A model generated the notes under the pieces. It saw only the letters and a list, made by a program, of their open reading frames with translations. It had not been told where the DNA came from and made no database searches. A stretch of DNA of 64,000 nucleotides from assembly GCA_048267165.1 (NCBI GenBank), contig JBLWYD010000003.1, positions 1 through 64,000 of the forward strand. The letters are read 5' to 3'. The stretch's first letter is position 1, and each line of letters begins with the position of its first letter. The DNA comes from PGYR01 sp048267165 (GTDB lineage: Bacteria > Bacteroidota > Ignavibacteria > Kapaibacteriales > UBA2268). Shown one piece after another: positions 54,719 to 63,521 of this stretch. The translations under genes and the position numbers were made by a program.

Positions 54719-55170
54719 TACTTTATCCAGATATTATCTTCGTAGTAATAGTCTTTTCCATCGGCAGTCCATGATAATTTTATCGTCCATTTGCCGATTG
54801 CAATTCTCTCCGATAGGAATGAGAAATCTATCTTCTGTCCTTCAAATTGGAGTCTTGTGTCCATTGTTTTATCAGACTGTCGGTATAGAAATAGTTCACC
54901 CTTTACGGATTTATCATTCATTCCTTCAGGTAATAAAATCTCTATTTTACCTTTCTCAGAAGTGATTGAAACTTCACCTTCTAAATCCTCAGCTCTAGCT
55001 CTATTATCAATTGTTTTTTGATAATCTAACTCTTCAGCGTAATAATCATCGGTTACAAGATCTCTATTATTACCAGTTGACCAGAATACAAATGATAGCA
55101 TTGCTATTACAAATAACACATAGAATATTGCTATTCCAGTACCCCAATTGAGTTTGAATTTACTTGCCAT
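54718..55170 (-). CDS. FixH-like cbb3 oxidase assembly protein
   Basis: The 150-residue protein has one N-terminal membrane helix (GIAIFYVLFVIAMLSFVFW) and a periplasmic beta domain with the FixH segments DLVTDDYYAEELDYQKTIDN and KWTIKLSWTADGKDYYYEDNI. FixH family members act in assembly of cbb3-type oxidases. It overlaps ccoG by 11 bases and the downstream SafE-like gene by one base. Confidence 0.9.
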   Translation of the reverse strand: MASKFKLNWGTGIAIFYVLFVIAMLSFVFWSTGNNRDLVTDDYYAEELDYQKTIDNRARAEDLEGEVSITSEKGKIEILLPEGMNDKSVKGELFLYRQSDKTMDTRLQFEGQKIDFSFLSERIAIGKWTIKLSWTADGKDYYYEDNIWIK

Positions 55171-56677
55171 TTTTTTGCATACCTGGTGATGAGAAGTTAG
55201 TTTTCAATCTTTCGTATATATTCCCATCACTGTCCAATAGCTCTATTACAATCTTATTATTACCAGGAGTTAGTTCTGATTGTGGTAATCTGAGTAAGAA
55301 TGTCACATCAATTACTTCGTTTCCTTCTACAGTAAGGTCTTTCCCACCTATTATCTCTATTTCTGATTTGTAGTCAGGAGTTCTGATAGTGAACGTTATC
55401 GGCTCGTAAGTTTTGTTAATTGATTTCATAGTAAATAGGTTGGATACCATACCATCGGGAGTAACAGTGAATGTCTGACCTTTGGCTCTTAGTATTCTAG
55501 TATCTACGTTGCTTCTATTAGTTAATAAGAATACAATGATTCCAATTAATATAGTTAGTATAACAGTATAGAACTTCATTCTACCAGTGTATCTGAACTT
55601 CTTGCCTTCCCTTATATTATTCTCTGAAGTATAGCGGATTAGTCCTTTGGGCTTGTCTATCTGTACCATAACAGCATCGCAAGCGTCCATACAAGCAGTA
55701 CAGTTAACGCATTCCATTTGTGTACCGTTACGTATGTCTATACCAGTAGGGCATACGAAAACACATTTCTTACAGTCTATACAATCGCCAGCTTCTTCGT
55801 CTCGTTTCTTAGTGAATTTCTCACGGGGTTCGCCACGTACATAATCATAAGCTACGACTATAGATTCTTTGTCAAGCAATACAGTTTGTAACCTTCCATA
55901 AGGACAAACGAATGTACAGGCTTGCTCACGGAACCAAGCGAATACAGCAAAGAATACTCCTGAGAATATTAACATAGCTATTAGTCCACCAGCATGCTCT
56001 CCAACAGGGTCAGTTATTATCTCGAATAGCTTATCAGTACCAACTATATAGGCCAAGAAAAGGTTACCTATTAGAAATGATAAGGCGTAGAATATAGCTA
56101 ACTTACCACCCTTTTTAAGTATCTTTTCCTTATTCCAAGGCATACGGTTCAGCAATCTTTGCTTGTTAGCGTTACCTTCTATCCAATACTCTATTCGACG
56201 GAACACCATCTCCATAAAGATGGTCTGTGGACAGAACCAGCCACACCAGACTCGCCCCCAAGCGGAGGTAAACAAGACTATAGATATAACTAAAGTCAAA
56301 AATCCTAAAGCTAGAATTATGAAATCTTGCGGCCAGAATATAGACCCGAATATGATGAACTTTCTTTCTACAAGATTGAACATCATCAGTGGGTTGCCAT
56401 TAATTCTGATGAAAGGTGTGATAAAGAAAATAGCCAACAAGAAATAGCTGACTAATTTTCTTTTATCGTATCTTTTCCCAACGGGCTTTTGTGGGTAAAC
56501 CCACACTCTACCATCTTTGCTAATAGTGGACTGCGTGTCTCTGAACGAATCAGAGGTATCTATAACAGCACCACCCGGTTTTTTCTCTTCCGAGCCAGAA
56601 AAAGAAAGGTCTTCCATGTTGACGTATTTGCCTTTCTTTTTCTGGTTTTCACCACTAGGGTTACTTTTCTTATCCAA
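55160..56677 (-). CDS. ccoG: CcoG (FixG), cytochrome c oxidase accessory protein
   Basis: CcoG is an inner-membrane ferredoxin-like protein needed for copper reduction and cbb3 maturation. The 505-residue protein has five hydrophobic helices, a first Cys pair in WGRVWCGWFCPQTIFMEMVF, then CTFVCPYGRLQTVL, two 4Fe-4S clusters in DCIDCKKCVFVCPTGIDIRN and CVNCTACMDACDAVM, and a C-terminal beta domain from about 400. Length fits the family. It begins five bases after the ccoP stop and overlaps fixH. Confidence 0.96.
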   Translation of the reverse strand: MDKKSNPSGENQKKKGKYVNMEDLSFSGSEEKKPGGAVIDTSDSFRDTQSTISKDGRVWVYPQKPVGKRYDKRKLVSYFLLAIFFITPFIRINGNPLMMFNLVERKFIIFGSIFWPQDFIILALGFLTLVISIVLFTSAWGRVWCGWFCPQTIFMEMVFRRIEYWIEGNANKQRLLNRMPWNKEKILKKGGKLAIFYALSFLIGNLFLAYIVGTDKLFEIITDPVGEHAGGLIAMLIFSGVFFAVFAWFREQACTFVCPYGRLQTVLLDKESIVVAYDYVRGEPREKFTKKRDEEAGDCIDCKKCVFVCPTGIDIRNGTQMECVNCTACMDACDAVMVQIDKPKGLIRYTSENNIREGKKFRYTGRMKFYTVILTILIGIIVFLLTNRSNVDTRILRAKGQTFTVTPDGMVSNLFTMKSINKTYEPITFTIRTPDYKSEIEIIGGKDLTVEGNEVIDVTFLLRLPQSELTPGNNKIVIELLDSDGNIYERLKTNFSSPGMQKNGK

Positions 56678-56682
56678 GGTAT

Positions 56683-57243
56683 TTATTCTCCTTGATACTC
56701 TTCGCCTTCGGGTGCTTTACCTTTCGGGGGATTAGTATTTCTAAGTTTCTGATCTATATATGAAGACACTTGAACTATCTTTTTAGTCTTAAGTATTGGC
56801 TCCCAAGCTATCATACCTTTCTCAGGTACTCCGTGTATAATTGTATTGGCAATCGATTTGAAATCGCCACCGTGTAGCCATTTCGAATCACCCAAGTTGG
56901 GGCCAATTCCGCCTTCGCCTGCCTGCCCGTGGCAACTAGAGCAATTCATCTTATAGATTTTCTCACCTTCAGCTATTTCTTCTGCTGCGGTTAGTAGTGC
57001 TATTTCGATTACTGCTTGCTCTCCACCTTCACCGCCGTACTGCTTCTCAGCTGCGGCTAGTTCGTTATGATATTCATCTAGTTGAGTATTACCCATTCCT
57101 GTTATTTCATAATAGAATAGATACCCAATCGCCCAGATAATTGTAAATACGAATAGACCGACCCACCAAGTAGGCATAGGATTATCAAATTCCTGTATGC
57201 CGTCGTAGTTGTGGTCTAATAGTTTATCTTCTTCTTGTGACAT
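56683..57243 (-). CDS. ccoP: Short CcoP-like subunit III of cbb3 oxidase with one heme c site
   Basis: The N-terminus matches CcoP_N (DGIQEFDNPMPTWWVGLFVF, with one membrane helix). A single cytochrome c domain follows with CSSCH at 101-105 and the axial Met in EKGMIAWEP. CcoP usually has two heme c domains and about 300 residues; this one has 186 and one CxxCH. I see no second CxxCH and no frameshift. It brings electrons to the CcoN centre. It is encoded two bases after ccoQ. Confidence 0.9.
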   Translation of the reverse strand: MSQEEDKLLDHNYDGIQEFDNPMPTWWVGLFVFTIIWAIGYLFYYEITGMGNTQLDEYHNELAAAEKQYGGEGGEQAVIEIALLTAAEEIAEGEKIYKMNCSSCHGQAGEGGIGPNLGDSKWLHGGDFKSIANTIIHGVPEKGMIAWEPILKTKKIVQVSSYIDQKLRNTNPPKGKAPEGEEYQGE

Positions 57244-57244
57244 T

Positions 57245-57430
57245 TTAATTTCCTCTCTCGTTTATAACTGTGTTATCATTCAATGGGATATTTGCTGCGT
57301 CATCTACATCTTGTTTTTTAAGAGTAAAAGTACGCACGACTATAAGAGTAAAGAAGGTAAAGAACCCTAACAACACTATTATTGGTAGTACTTCTAGGTT
57401 CTCTACGCCTGATAATATATTCTTAAACAT
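57245..57430 (-). CDS. ccoQ: CcoQ small subunit of cbb3 oxidase
   Basis: A 61-residue protein with one membrane helix (LEVLPIIVLLGFFTFFTLIV) and a charged tail, placed between ccoNO and ccoP as in other cbb3 operons. Sequence conservation in CcoQ is low, so the assignment rests mainly on position, size and topology. Confidence 0.82.
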   Translation of the reverse strand: MFKNILSGVENLEVLPIIVLLGFFTFFTLIVVRTFTLKKQDVDDAANIPLNDNTVINERGN

Positions 57431-57445
57431 TAGTTTCCTTCTCGT

Positions 57446-59632
57446 TTATTTAATTTCGTCAGCAGTCGATGCAGGACTACCTTTTATATCAGTACCCAAT
57501 CTCTGTAAGTAAGCTATCATAGCAACTATTTGCTTGTTTGCTCCTACATTGATTCCCGATTTTTTCAAGTCATCCACTATCTCGAATGCTTGTCTGTCAT
57601 AATCTCTCATCACAAAGTTCTCATATCCACTAGAATATGGTACTCCCATAGCTGTCATCAGCTTTATCTTCTTAACTGTAAGCGTAGTATCTACTTCGTT
57701 TTCTGCCATGTGCGGATAAAGTGGCATCACTGAACCTGGTGAAATCTCATCAGGGTTCATCATGTGTAGATAGTGCCAAGCGTTATTGTACTTACCACCG
57801 ATACGATGCAAATCTGGCCCCAAACGTTTAGAACCCCATTGGAATGGTCTGTCATAAACGAATTCACCTGATTTAGAATACTCACCGTAGCGAGCAGTTT
57901 CGAACCTGAACGGCCTAATCATCTGAGAGTGACAAGTGTAACACCCTTCACTTACGTATATATCTCTACCCTCTAATTCGAGTGGAGTATATGGTTTCAC
58001 AGAAGTGATAGTCGGTACGTTAGATTCTATCATATACATAGGTATAACTTCGAAAAGTCCACCAACTACTACTACTACTGTAGAAGCAATTATAAATGGT
58101 AATGGGCGACCTTCTATCCATTGTGATCTTTCCCACCATTTTGGTTTACCGTTTTTCTCTACTTCATGAGCTTCTTGATCTTTTAGTGCTATTCCTCTTC
58201 CAGTTTCAGTTCTAAGGAAACTACCTTGTCTAGCTGTTCTCCAAAGATTATACGCCATCATACAGGCACCTATCAGGAATACTGTACCACCCACCGAACG
58301 TACTATATACATAGGGATAATCTCAGTCACTGTTTCTAGGAAGTTATTGTATAATAAAGCTCCACTAGAATCGAATTGTTGCCACATTAGTCCTTGTACA
58401 ACACCAGCCCAATACATAGGGATAGCGTATAGTAGAATACCGATAGTACCAATCCAGAAGTGAGCATTGGCCATCTTCTTAGAGTAAATCTCCGTATCCC
58501 ACATCTTAGGTACTATCCAATATAGAATACCAAAAGTTAGGAATCCATTCCAACCTAATGCACCAACGTGTACGTGGGCAATAGTCCAATCAGTGTAATG
58601 CGAAAGTGCGTTCACAGCTTTTATGGAAAGCATTGGCCCTTCGAAAGTAGCCATACCATAAGCAGTAATCGCTACTACCATAAATTTCAGTACAGGGTCT
58701 TCTCTTACTCTATCGAAAGCACCACGTAGTGTTAGCAACCCATTAAGCATACCGCCCCAAGATGGAGCAATAAGCATAAGTGAGAATACCGTACCTAGTG
58801 ATTGTGCCCAACCCGGCAGAGAAGTAAATAGTAAATGGTGAGGACCCGCCCAGATATATAGGAAGATCAATGACCAAAAGTGAATTATCGATAATTTATA
58901 AGAATAAACAGGTCTATTAGCTGCCTTAGGCAAGAAATAATACATTAGACCTAAGAACGGAGTAGTTAGGAAAAATGCAACCGCATTATGTCCGTACCAC
59001 CACTGTACTAGTGCATCTTGTACACCAGCGAAAACAGGATAACTTTTAGTCAAAGCAACAGGTATAGCCAACGAGTTAACTACGTGAAGTAGAGTAACCG
59101 TAACCCATGAGCCAAGATAAAACCATATAGCAACATACATGTGCTTTTCGCGGCGTTTCATCAGCGTCATTATCATATTTATACCGAAGATAACCCAAAC
59201 TATTGCAATAGCAATATCTATAGGCCACTCTAACTCAGCATACTCTTTACTCGTAGTAATACCCATTGGTAGGGTAATAGCTGCTGATAAAATTATCAGT
59301 TGCCATCCCCAAAAGTGGATATTCCCTAACATAACACTCCACATAGACGCCTTGCAGAGTCGTGGCATAGAGTAATACACACCCATGAATATTGCATTAC
59401 CAACGAATGCGAAAATCACTGCATTTGTGTGCAACGGTCTTAGACGACCAAATGTTAGGTATTCAAGATTGATACCCATACTTTGATAAAACGTTGGCCA
59501 GTAGAGCTGTATAGCTATCAATACGCCAACAAGCATACCGACCAAGCCCCAGATAACTGTGGCAAGCATGAATTTCTTTACTATGACATTGTCATATAAG
59601 AAGGATTCTATTTTGCTTTCATTAGTACTCAT
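57446..59632 (-). CDS. Fused CcoN-CcoO catalytic subunit of cbb3 cytochrome oxidase
   Basis: The 728-residue protein fuses CcoN and CcoO. Residues ~1-480 are the heme-copper catalytic subunit with the His ligands in FGRLRPLHTNAVIFAF, WYGHNAVAFFLTTPFLG and GPHHLLFTSLPGWAQSLG, and HVHVGALGWNGF. After a linker and membrane helix the CcoO part carries one heme c (CYTCHSQMIRP, Cys564 onward) and its Met ligand (GSVMPLYPHM). The enzyme reduces oxygen at low pressure and pumps protons. The fusion is known from some FCB bacteria. Downstream follow ccoQ, ccoP, ccoG, fixH and safE with tiny gaps. Confidence 0.96.
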   Translation of the reverse strand: MSTNESKIESFLYDNVIVKKFMLATVIWGLVGMLVGVLIAIQLYWPTFYQSMGINLEYLTFGRLRPLHTNAVIFAFVGNAIFMGVYYSMPRLCKASMWSVMLGNIHFWGWQLIILSAAITLPMGITTSKEYAELEWPIDIAIAIVWVIFGINMIMTLMKRREKHMYVAIWFYLGSWVTVTLLHVVNSLAIPVALTKSYPVFAGVQDALVQWWYGHNAVAFFLTTPFLGLMYYFLPKAANRPVYSYKLSIIHFWSLIFLYIWAGPHHLLFTSLPGWAQSLGTVFSLMLIAPSWGGMLNGLLTLRGAFDRVREDPVLKFMVVAITAYGMATFEGPMLSIKAVNALSHYTDWTIAHVHVGALGWNGFLTFGILYWIVPKMWDTEIYSKKMANAHFWIGTIGILLYAIPMYWAGVVQGLMWQQFDSSGALLYNNFLETVTEIIPMYIVRSVGGTVFLIGACMMAYNLWRTARQGSFLRTETGRGIALKDQEAHEVEKNGKPKWWERSQWIEGRPLPFIIASTVVVVVGGLFEVIPMYMIESNVPTITSVKPYTPLELEGRDIYVSEGCYTCHSQMIRPFRFETARYGEYSKSGEFVYDRPFQWGSKRLGPDLHRIGGKYNNAWHYLHMMNPDEISPGSVMPLYPHMAENEVDTTLTVKKIKLMTAMGVPYSSGYENFVMRDYDRQAFEIVDDLKKSGINVGANKQIVAMIAYLQRLGTDIKGSPASTADEIK

Positions 59633-59657
59633 TTATACTATCCTTTATGAATTATTA

Positions 59658-59813
59658 TTAGTTATTTTTATCTTCAATTTCGTCAAAAAGTATTCTTACG
59701 GCAGGAGTATATGTGTCCTTGAATTGGTCTTTCTTTACCGATCTGATAAATAGGACAAGGAAAATGATTGCTATAAAAAGACTTATGATAATTAGTGCTA
59801 CTAGGGCTAACAT
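59658..59813 (-). CDS. ccoS: CcoS, cbb3 oxidase maturation protein
   Basis: A 51-residue single-helix protein (LALVALIIISLFIAIIFLVL) ending with PAVRILFDEIEDKNN, which matches the CcoS tail RILFDD. CcoS is needed for cofactor insertion into CcoN. I chose the ATG at 59813; a TTG at 59840 would add nine residues. It precedes ccoNO by 25 bases and starts the operon. The copper ATPase CcoI usually present in such operons is not in this window. Confidence 0.88.
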   Translation of the reverse strand: MLALVALIIISLFIAIIFLVLFIRSVKKDQFKDTYTPAVRILFDEIEDKNN

Positions 59814-60139
59814 ATTGTCGCCATATATATTATTATTCAATACTAAATTAACAAGAATAACTCATAATTCCAATAATCAAGACTCTTTTGTCTTTAATTT
59901 ATTTTTAGTTAAATCTATGATATAAAGAGGACTTAAACTGTCCTCTTTAGGTAATGCTTTATAAAAGTTAAGGTTAGAAAATAGGTCTATTTTGGTCAGT
60001 TTTAGCAACTATTTTATTAGAAAACTAAAAAAATTTCAATTATTTTTAATATATGTAATTTTTGTGATTTCTATCAACTATTTAGTTGACAAACAATGTG
60101 GATTTATTTGTCAGTTCTAGGGTTTATAGTTGGAGTAAT
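59814..60139. other. Region upstream of the cbb3 operon
   Basis: No gene. A 9-bp hairpin TAAAGAGGA/TCCTCTTTA lies at 59923-59931 with 59941-59949; it is about 190 bases past the stop of the LolA-like gene and lacks a clear U tract. I looked for an FNR/CRP-like TTGAT..ATCAA site that often controls cbb3 genes and found none that is convincing. Confidence 0.5.
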
Positions 60140-60796
60140 TTACTTTTTCTTATATCCACTATAAGTAATCACGACTTTACCCGTTGTTGTCTCTTTTTTG
60201 TCAGCATTCTTTTTGCCAACGGCGTCTATATCACCACTCAAGTGAGCTGGTATTTGGAAGTTTTTCATATCGAATTCGAGTAGTACTTTGCTAGGCATAT
60301 CATATAGATTATTACCATATTCGAACTGGCTAATGAACGAGCCATTAGATTCAGTGAATGCTTTCATTTTGACTAATCTATTCGTTTTCTCATCTATAAC
60401 CATATTAGCAAGTATAACACCGTCTTTATTTTTACCGGGTATTATCTTGATTTTAGTTAGCGTATTGCCTTTGCTGTCCTTTTCAGTACCTTCATATATA
60501 GCGGCTGATCGATTTTTTATTATACCTAAATACTCCATTTGTGCACCATTTTTAGGCATAAGCATAAAGTCGTCTGAGCTAATATCTATATCATCTGGGC
60601 CATTATAAACTAACTTCGCTTTTCTTTCTTTTATCTTTAAAAATTCAACATCTATATTGATTTTCAAATCAACAGTATATGGCTTTACTTTTTCAAGTTT
60701 GACAACTAGTTTATTAAGTATTGGCTCAGCATCCTGAGCAGAAGCAGTGAATGTATTAATTACCAGTAATAGGGCTATTATTTTTAGAGTTTTCAT
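60140..60796 (-). CDS. Exported LolA-like protein of the ABC transporter operon
   Basis: The 218-residue protein has a signal peptide (MKTLKIIALLLVINTFTASA) and a mostly beta body (YTVDLKINIDVEFLKIKERK, DDFMLMPKNGAQMEYLGIIK, NRLVKMKAFTESNGSFISQF) that resembles the open half-barrel of LolA/outer-membrane lipoprotein sorting proteins. The match is by pattern only. Its ATG overlaps the stop of the ABC permease gene by one base, so it is part of that exporter operon and may carry or modify the exported compound in the periplasm. Confidence 0.65.
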   Translation of the reverse strand: MKTLKIIALLLVINTFTASAQDAEPILNKLVVKLEKVKPYTVDLKINIDVEFLKIKERKAKLVYNGPDDIDISSDDFMLMPKNGAQMEYLGIIKNRSAAIYEGTEKDSKGNTLTKIKIIPGKNKDGVILANMVIDEKTNRLVKMKAFTESNGSFISQFEYGNNLYDMPSKVLLEFDMKNFQIPAHLSGDIDAVGKKNADKKETTTGKVVITYSGYKKK

Positions 60797-61632
60797 TAGC
60801 TAAGTATATCTTTGTTTTTGAAGTAATAGAATGTAAATGTTATGAATGCTATAGTATATGCTAGATTGACATATATAGCGTGAGTTAGTTTGGCTGTGTT
60901 TAGCTCCATAGTAAAGAACAAATCCCAAGAAGGCAGATAAGTCGTAAATAGATATGGTATTGCAGGACCGATAAGCGCATAGCCAAGAGTACTGACAATA
61001 GTTAGTCCAACAATTATAGCAAAAGTACCTACAATTGGGCCAATAGAATTTTCTGATAATGATGATAGTAAAAATGAAAGCGAGGTAACTGTAGTCATTG
61101 ATAATATACCGTATAGTGTAGCATAGCCAAACCGCCAAAGTGTATCGTCAGCTGAAAGTATGCTGATAGTGCTTTTAATAACTATCAAATCTCCAACTCC
61201 GAAAATTAGATAGCCAAGTACTAAGCTAAGTGATATCATAAACAATAGTAGCATTACAGTATATATCCAAGCTGATATAAACTTAGCTGCTAATAGTTTG
61301 CTTCTGCTAATTGGTCTTGTCAGCAATAGTCGGAATGTCCCGTTGTTTGCTTCACCCGAAATCATATCACCAGCAGTTATGGATATAAGTATTGGCAAGT
61401 GAATCCATAAACTATTGAGTATTACGAACGCCATAGTGTATGCATTAATCAAATTACCACTAAGCAAGAATTTATCTTTCAGACTATCGATTAGAAATCC
61501 AAGTAGCTGCTCTCCCTCGAATAAGAATCCAAGATTAACTACAACTACTATGAAAGCGATAGCCCCGAAACCTATGTAGGTTCTAGGTTTCCTGAATATT
61601 TTATATAATTCTATTTGTATTAGTTTTATCAT
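60796..61632 (-). CDS. ABC-2 type transporter permease
   Basis: The 278-residue protein has six hydrophobic helices and begins LIQIELYKIFRKPRTYIGFG, with the amphipathic segment GEANNGTFRLLLTRPISRSKLLAAKF found in ABC-2 permeases of the NatB/gliding type. Its ATPase partner is encoded directly upstream with a four-base overlap. The exported substrate is unknown. Confidence 0.9.
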   Translation of the reverse strand: MIKLIQIELYKIFRKPRTYIGFGAIAFIVVVVNLGFLFEGEQLLGFLIDSLKDKFLLSGNLINAYTMAFVILNSLWIHLPILISITAGDMISGEANNGTFRLLLTRPISRSKLLAAKFISAWIYTVMLLLFMISLSLVLGYLIFGVGDLIVIKSTISILSADDTLWRFGYATLYGILSMTTVTSLSFLLSSLSENSIGPIVGTFAIIVGLTIVSTLGYALIGPAIPYLFTTYLPSWDLFFTMELNTAKLTHAIYVNLAYTIAFITFTFYYFKNKDILS

Positions 61633-62540
61633 TTTGTCACGCTGATGAAGTATTCTTCAAGTGAGCGAATCGGCTCTATCGAATATACTTTCACCCCTTC
61701 GTTAGAAAGAAAATCATTCAATTTAGGTATGCTTTCGTGTTCTATAAGTAAAGTCAATTTCTCTTTTTCTATTCCATTCAGATTATTCTTAAAATCAGAA
61801 CTTTTTAACAACCCAAGAGTACGCTCATTGTCATCAGTCACATAACTGACTTTCATTCTGCTGCCAGTTAGTAGCTCCGATACATTGCCTTCGACCATTG
61901 ATTTACCTTTGTTAATGATAACCATTCGATTGCAAATCTGTTCTACTTCGTTGAGTATATGACTAGAGATGATAACAGTAATCCCACGCTCTTTGTTGAT
62001 ACGAACTATTAGCTCACGCATATCAACTTGTCCTTGTGGGTCAAGACCATTAGCCGGCTCATCGAGTATTATAAGTTTTGGGTCGTGGAGTAAGGTTTGG
62101 GCTATGCCTAATCGTTGTTTCATACCTTGCGAGAAGGTTTTGACTTTGCTCTCTCTTCTTGATGTTAGCCCTACTAGTTCTAGGACTTCATCTATTTTGG
62201 ATTTTAGCTTCTGTACACCTGAGATTTTACCGAGTATCTCCAAGTTCTTCTGAGCAGTTAGGTAAGGGTAAAAGTCTGGTTTTTCAATCAAAGCACCAAC
62301 TTGGGCAAGAGTCTCCTCTCTCTCATTTACTATATTCTTTCCTAGTAAAGTGATATTACCTGATGTTGGCTTGATTAGGGATAGAGTCATTCGTATTGAG
62401 GTGCTTTTACCAGCACCGTTTGGGCCGAGGAAGCCGAATATATCGCCTTCATATACCTTGAATGATAAGTCGTTAACAGCAAGGAAGTCCTTGTACTGTT
62501 TAGATACGTGGTCAAATTCTAAGAAAACTTCTTTTTTCAA
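61629..62540 (-). CDS. ABC transporter ATPase subunit
   Basis: The 303-residue protein has Walker A GPNGAGKST (39-47), the signature FSQGMKQRLGIAQTLL, Walker B LIILDEPANGLDPQG and the switch His in ISSHILNEVEQI, followed by a ~90-residue C-terminal extension typical of drug/natural-product exporters (DrrA/NatA-like). It energises the ABC-2 permease encoded next. First gene of the operon. Confidence 0.95.
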   Translation of the reverse strand: MKKEVFLEFDHVSKQYKDFLAVNDLSFKVYEGDIFGFLGPNGAGKSTSIRMTLSLIKPTSGNITLLGKNIVNEREETLAQVGALIEKPDFYPYLTAQKNLEILGKISGVQKLKSKIDEVLELVGLTSRRESKVKTFSQGMKQRLGIAQTLLHDPKLIILDEPANGLDPQGQVDMRELIVRINKERGITVIISSHILNEVEQICNRMVIINKGKSMVEGNVSELLTGSRMKVSYVTDDNERTLGLLKSSDFKNNLNGIEKEKLTLLIEHESIPKLNDFLSNEGVKVYSIEPIRSLEEYFISVTK

Positions 62541-62715
62541 ATTAGATAGTATTGTTGTTGGTTTCAGCTAGTAACGAATGAAAATAATTTTTCGTGGGGA
62601 GTTTATAACTTCATAAAGTCTATTATTAGCTTTATTATTTATTTTCGATGCAAGATTTATCAAATTAATCCGTAATTTTATTGGTCTTATTCTATCATTA
62701 AATAAAGGTTTTTCA

Positions 62716-63273
62716 ATGAAAAAGTTACTATTATTACTTATGTTAGTTACTCTTGTGGCATGTAATCAATCGGAAGATGAAATGCACGACTCACAGCAAT
62801 GGTCAAGCGATACTATACCTCACCCCGAAGATGGGACTAATTCATCTAAAGTCAATGGAAGTAATCAGGGTAGCTCAACTACGGAATCAACAACTCCATT
62901 CAAAATGGAAGAAATAGCAGGTGAGTGGGAAGTTACTATGACTGTTACCAGTACTAACTGCGAAGGTGTTACTACTAACGAAGTAACAGAACAACGTTGG
63001 TTCGTAAATTTTGAGACTGGTGGACTGAACATAACTGTGATGACTAAGGGCAGTAAAGTAAAAGAATATTGGGGCTTTTTCACTGGTAAGAACCTAGAAG
63101 CTATAGCGGATAGAAAACTTACAAAACAAGAAATGCAATTGCTTAACAGCAAAAACGCTAATAGAAATACTCTTAATATGACAGTTGCTGATAAAAACAA
63201 CATAACAGGAAACAGGGTAGATATTAGCAAAGATCTATGCCGTACAGATTATACAATCGTGATGAAGCGGTAA
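62716..63273 (+). CDS. Hypothetical lipoprotein
   Basis: The 185-residue protein has a lipobox ending LVAC (Cys16; MKKLLLLLMLVTLVAC). A Ser/Thr/Asn-rich acidic spacer (about 17-65) leads to a beta-rich domain that may be lipocalin-like (EEIAGEWEVTMTVTSTNCEG, RWFVNFETGGLNITVMTKGS, NNITGNRVDIS) with two or three Cys. The AGEWEV opening resembles the GxW motif of lipocalin-type domains, but this is a guess. It is divergent from the ABC operon and stands alone. Confidence 0.7.
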   Translation: MKKLLLLLMLVTLVACNQSEDEMHDSQQWSSDTIPHPEDGTNSSKVNGSNQGSSTTESTTPFKMEEIAGEWEVTMTVTSTNCEGVTTNEVTEQRWFVNFETGGLNITVMTKGSKVKEYWGFFTGKNLEAIADRKLTKQEMQLLNSKNANRNTLNMTVADKNNITGNRVDISKDLCRTDYTIVMKR

Positions 63274-63303
63274 TATTAAAGAGAACAGTCAACCAGAATG
63301 AAC

Positions 63304-63388
63304 CGTCTATCCTGAACGCAGCGTAGCGAAATGAAGGATCCAGGTAAAAAAAGTATTGCCGTTGGCTTTAGCCAACGGATAGAAGAGC
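63304..63388 (+). repeat. CCGTTGGCTTTAGCCAACGG family repeat, copy 4 (long form)
   Basis: The perfect 20-base palindrome is at 63359-63378. Upstream the blocks CGTCTATCCTGAACGCA and TGAAGGATCCAGGT match the reverse complement of copy 2 at 11914-11976. It lies about 70 bases before the TGAGAC element of the truncated paralogue. Confidence 0.8.
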
Positions 63389-63456
63389 CAGCACAACCCA
63401 ACTTGGACTTTAGTCCCATATTTAGTCGCCCCTCAAAAAAAAACTTTCACATTCTG

Positions 63457-63488
63457 TGAGACTTTTTTGCTGTTGGGGTGTCTTTATA
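63457..63488 (+). promoter_or_regulatory. 32-bp TGAGAC...GTGTCTTTATA element, copy B
   Basis: Core starts TGAGACTTTTTTGCTGTT and ends GTGTCTTTATA, 33 bases before the ATG at 63522, exactly the geometry of copy A. The flanking A-run, CTTTCAC block and leader are also nearly the same as in copy A. Confidence 0.65.
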
Positions 63489-63521
63489 GTATATTAGTAG
63501 TACATTAATTGAAAATATAAA

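Noticed and set aside
59814..60139. FNR- or CRP-like operator for the cbb3 operon
   Set aside because: No TTGAT-N4-ATCAA or TGTGA-N6-TCACA palindrome with acceptable match is present.
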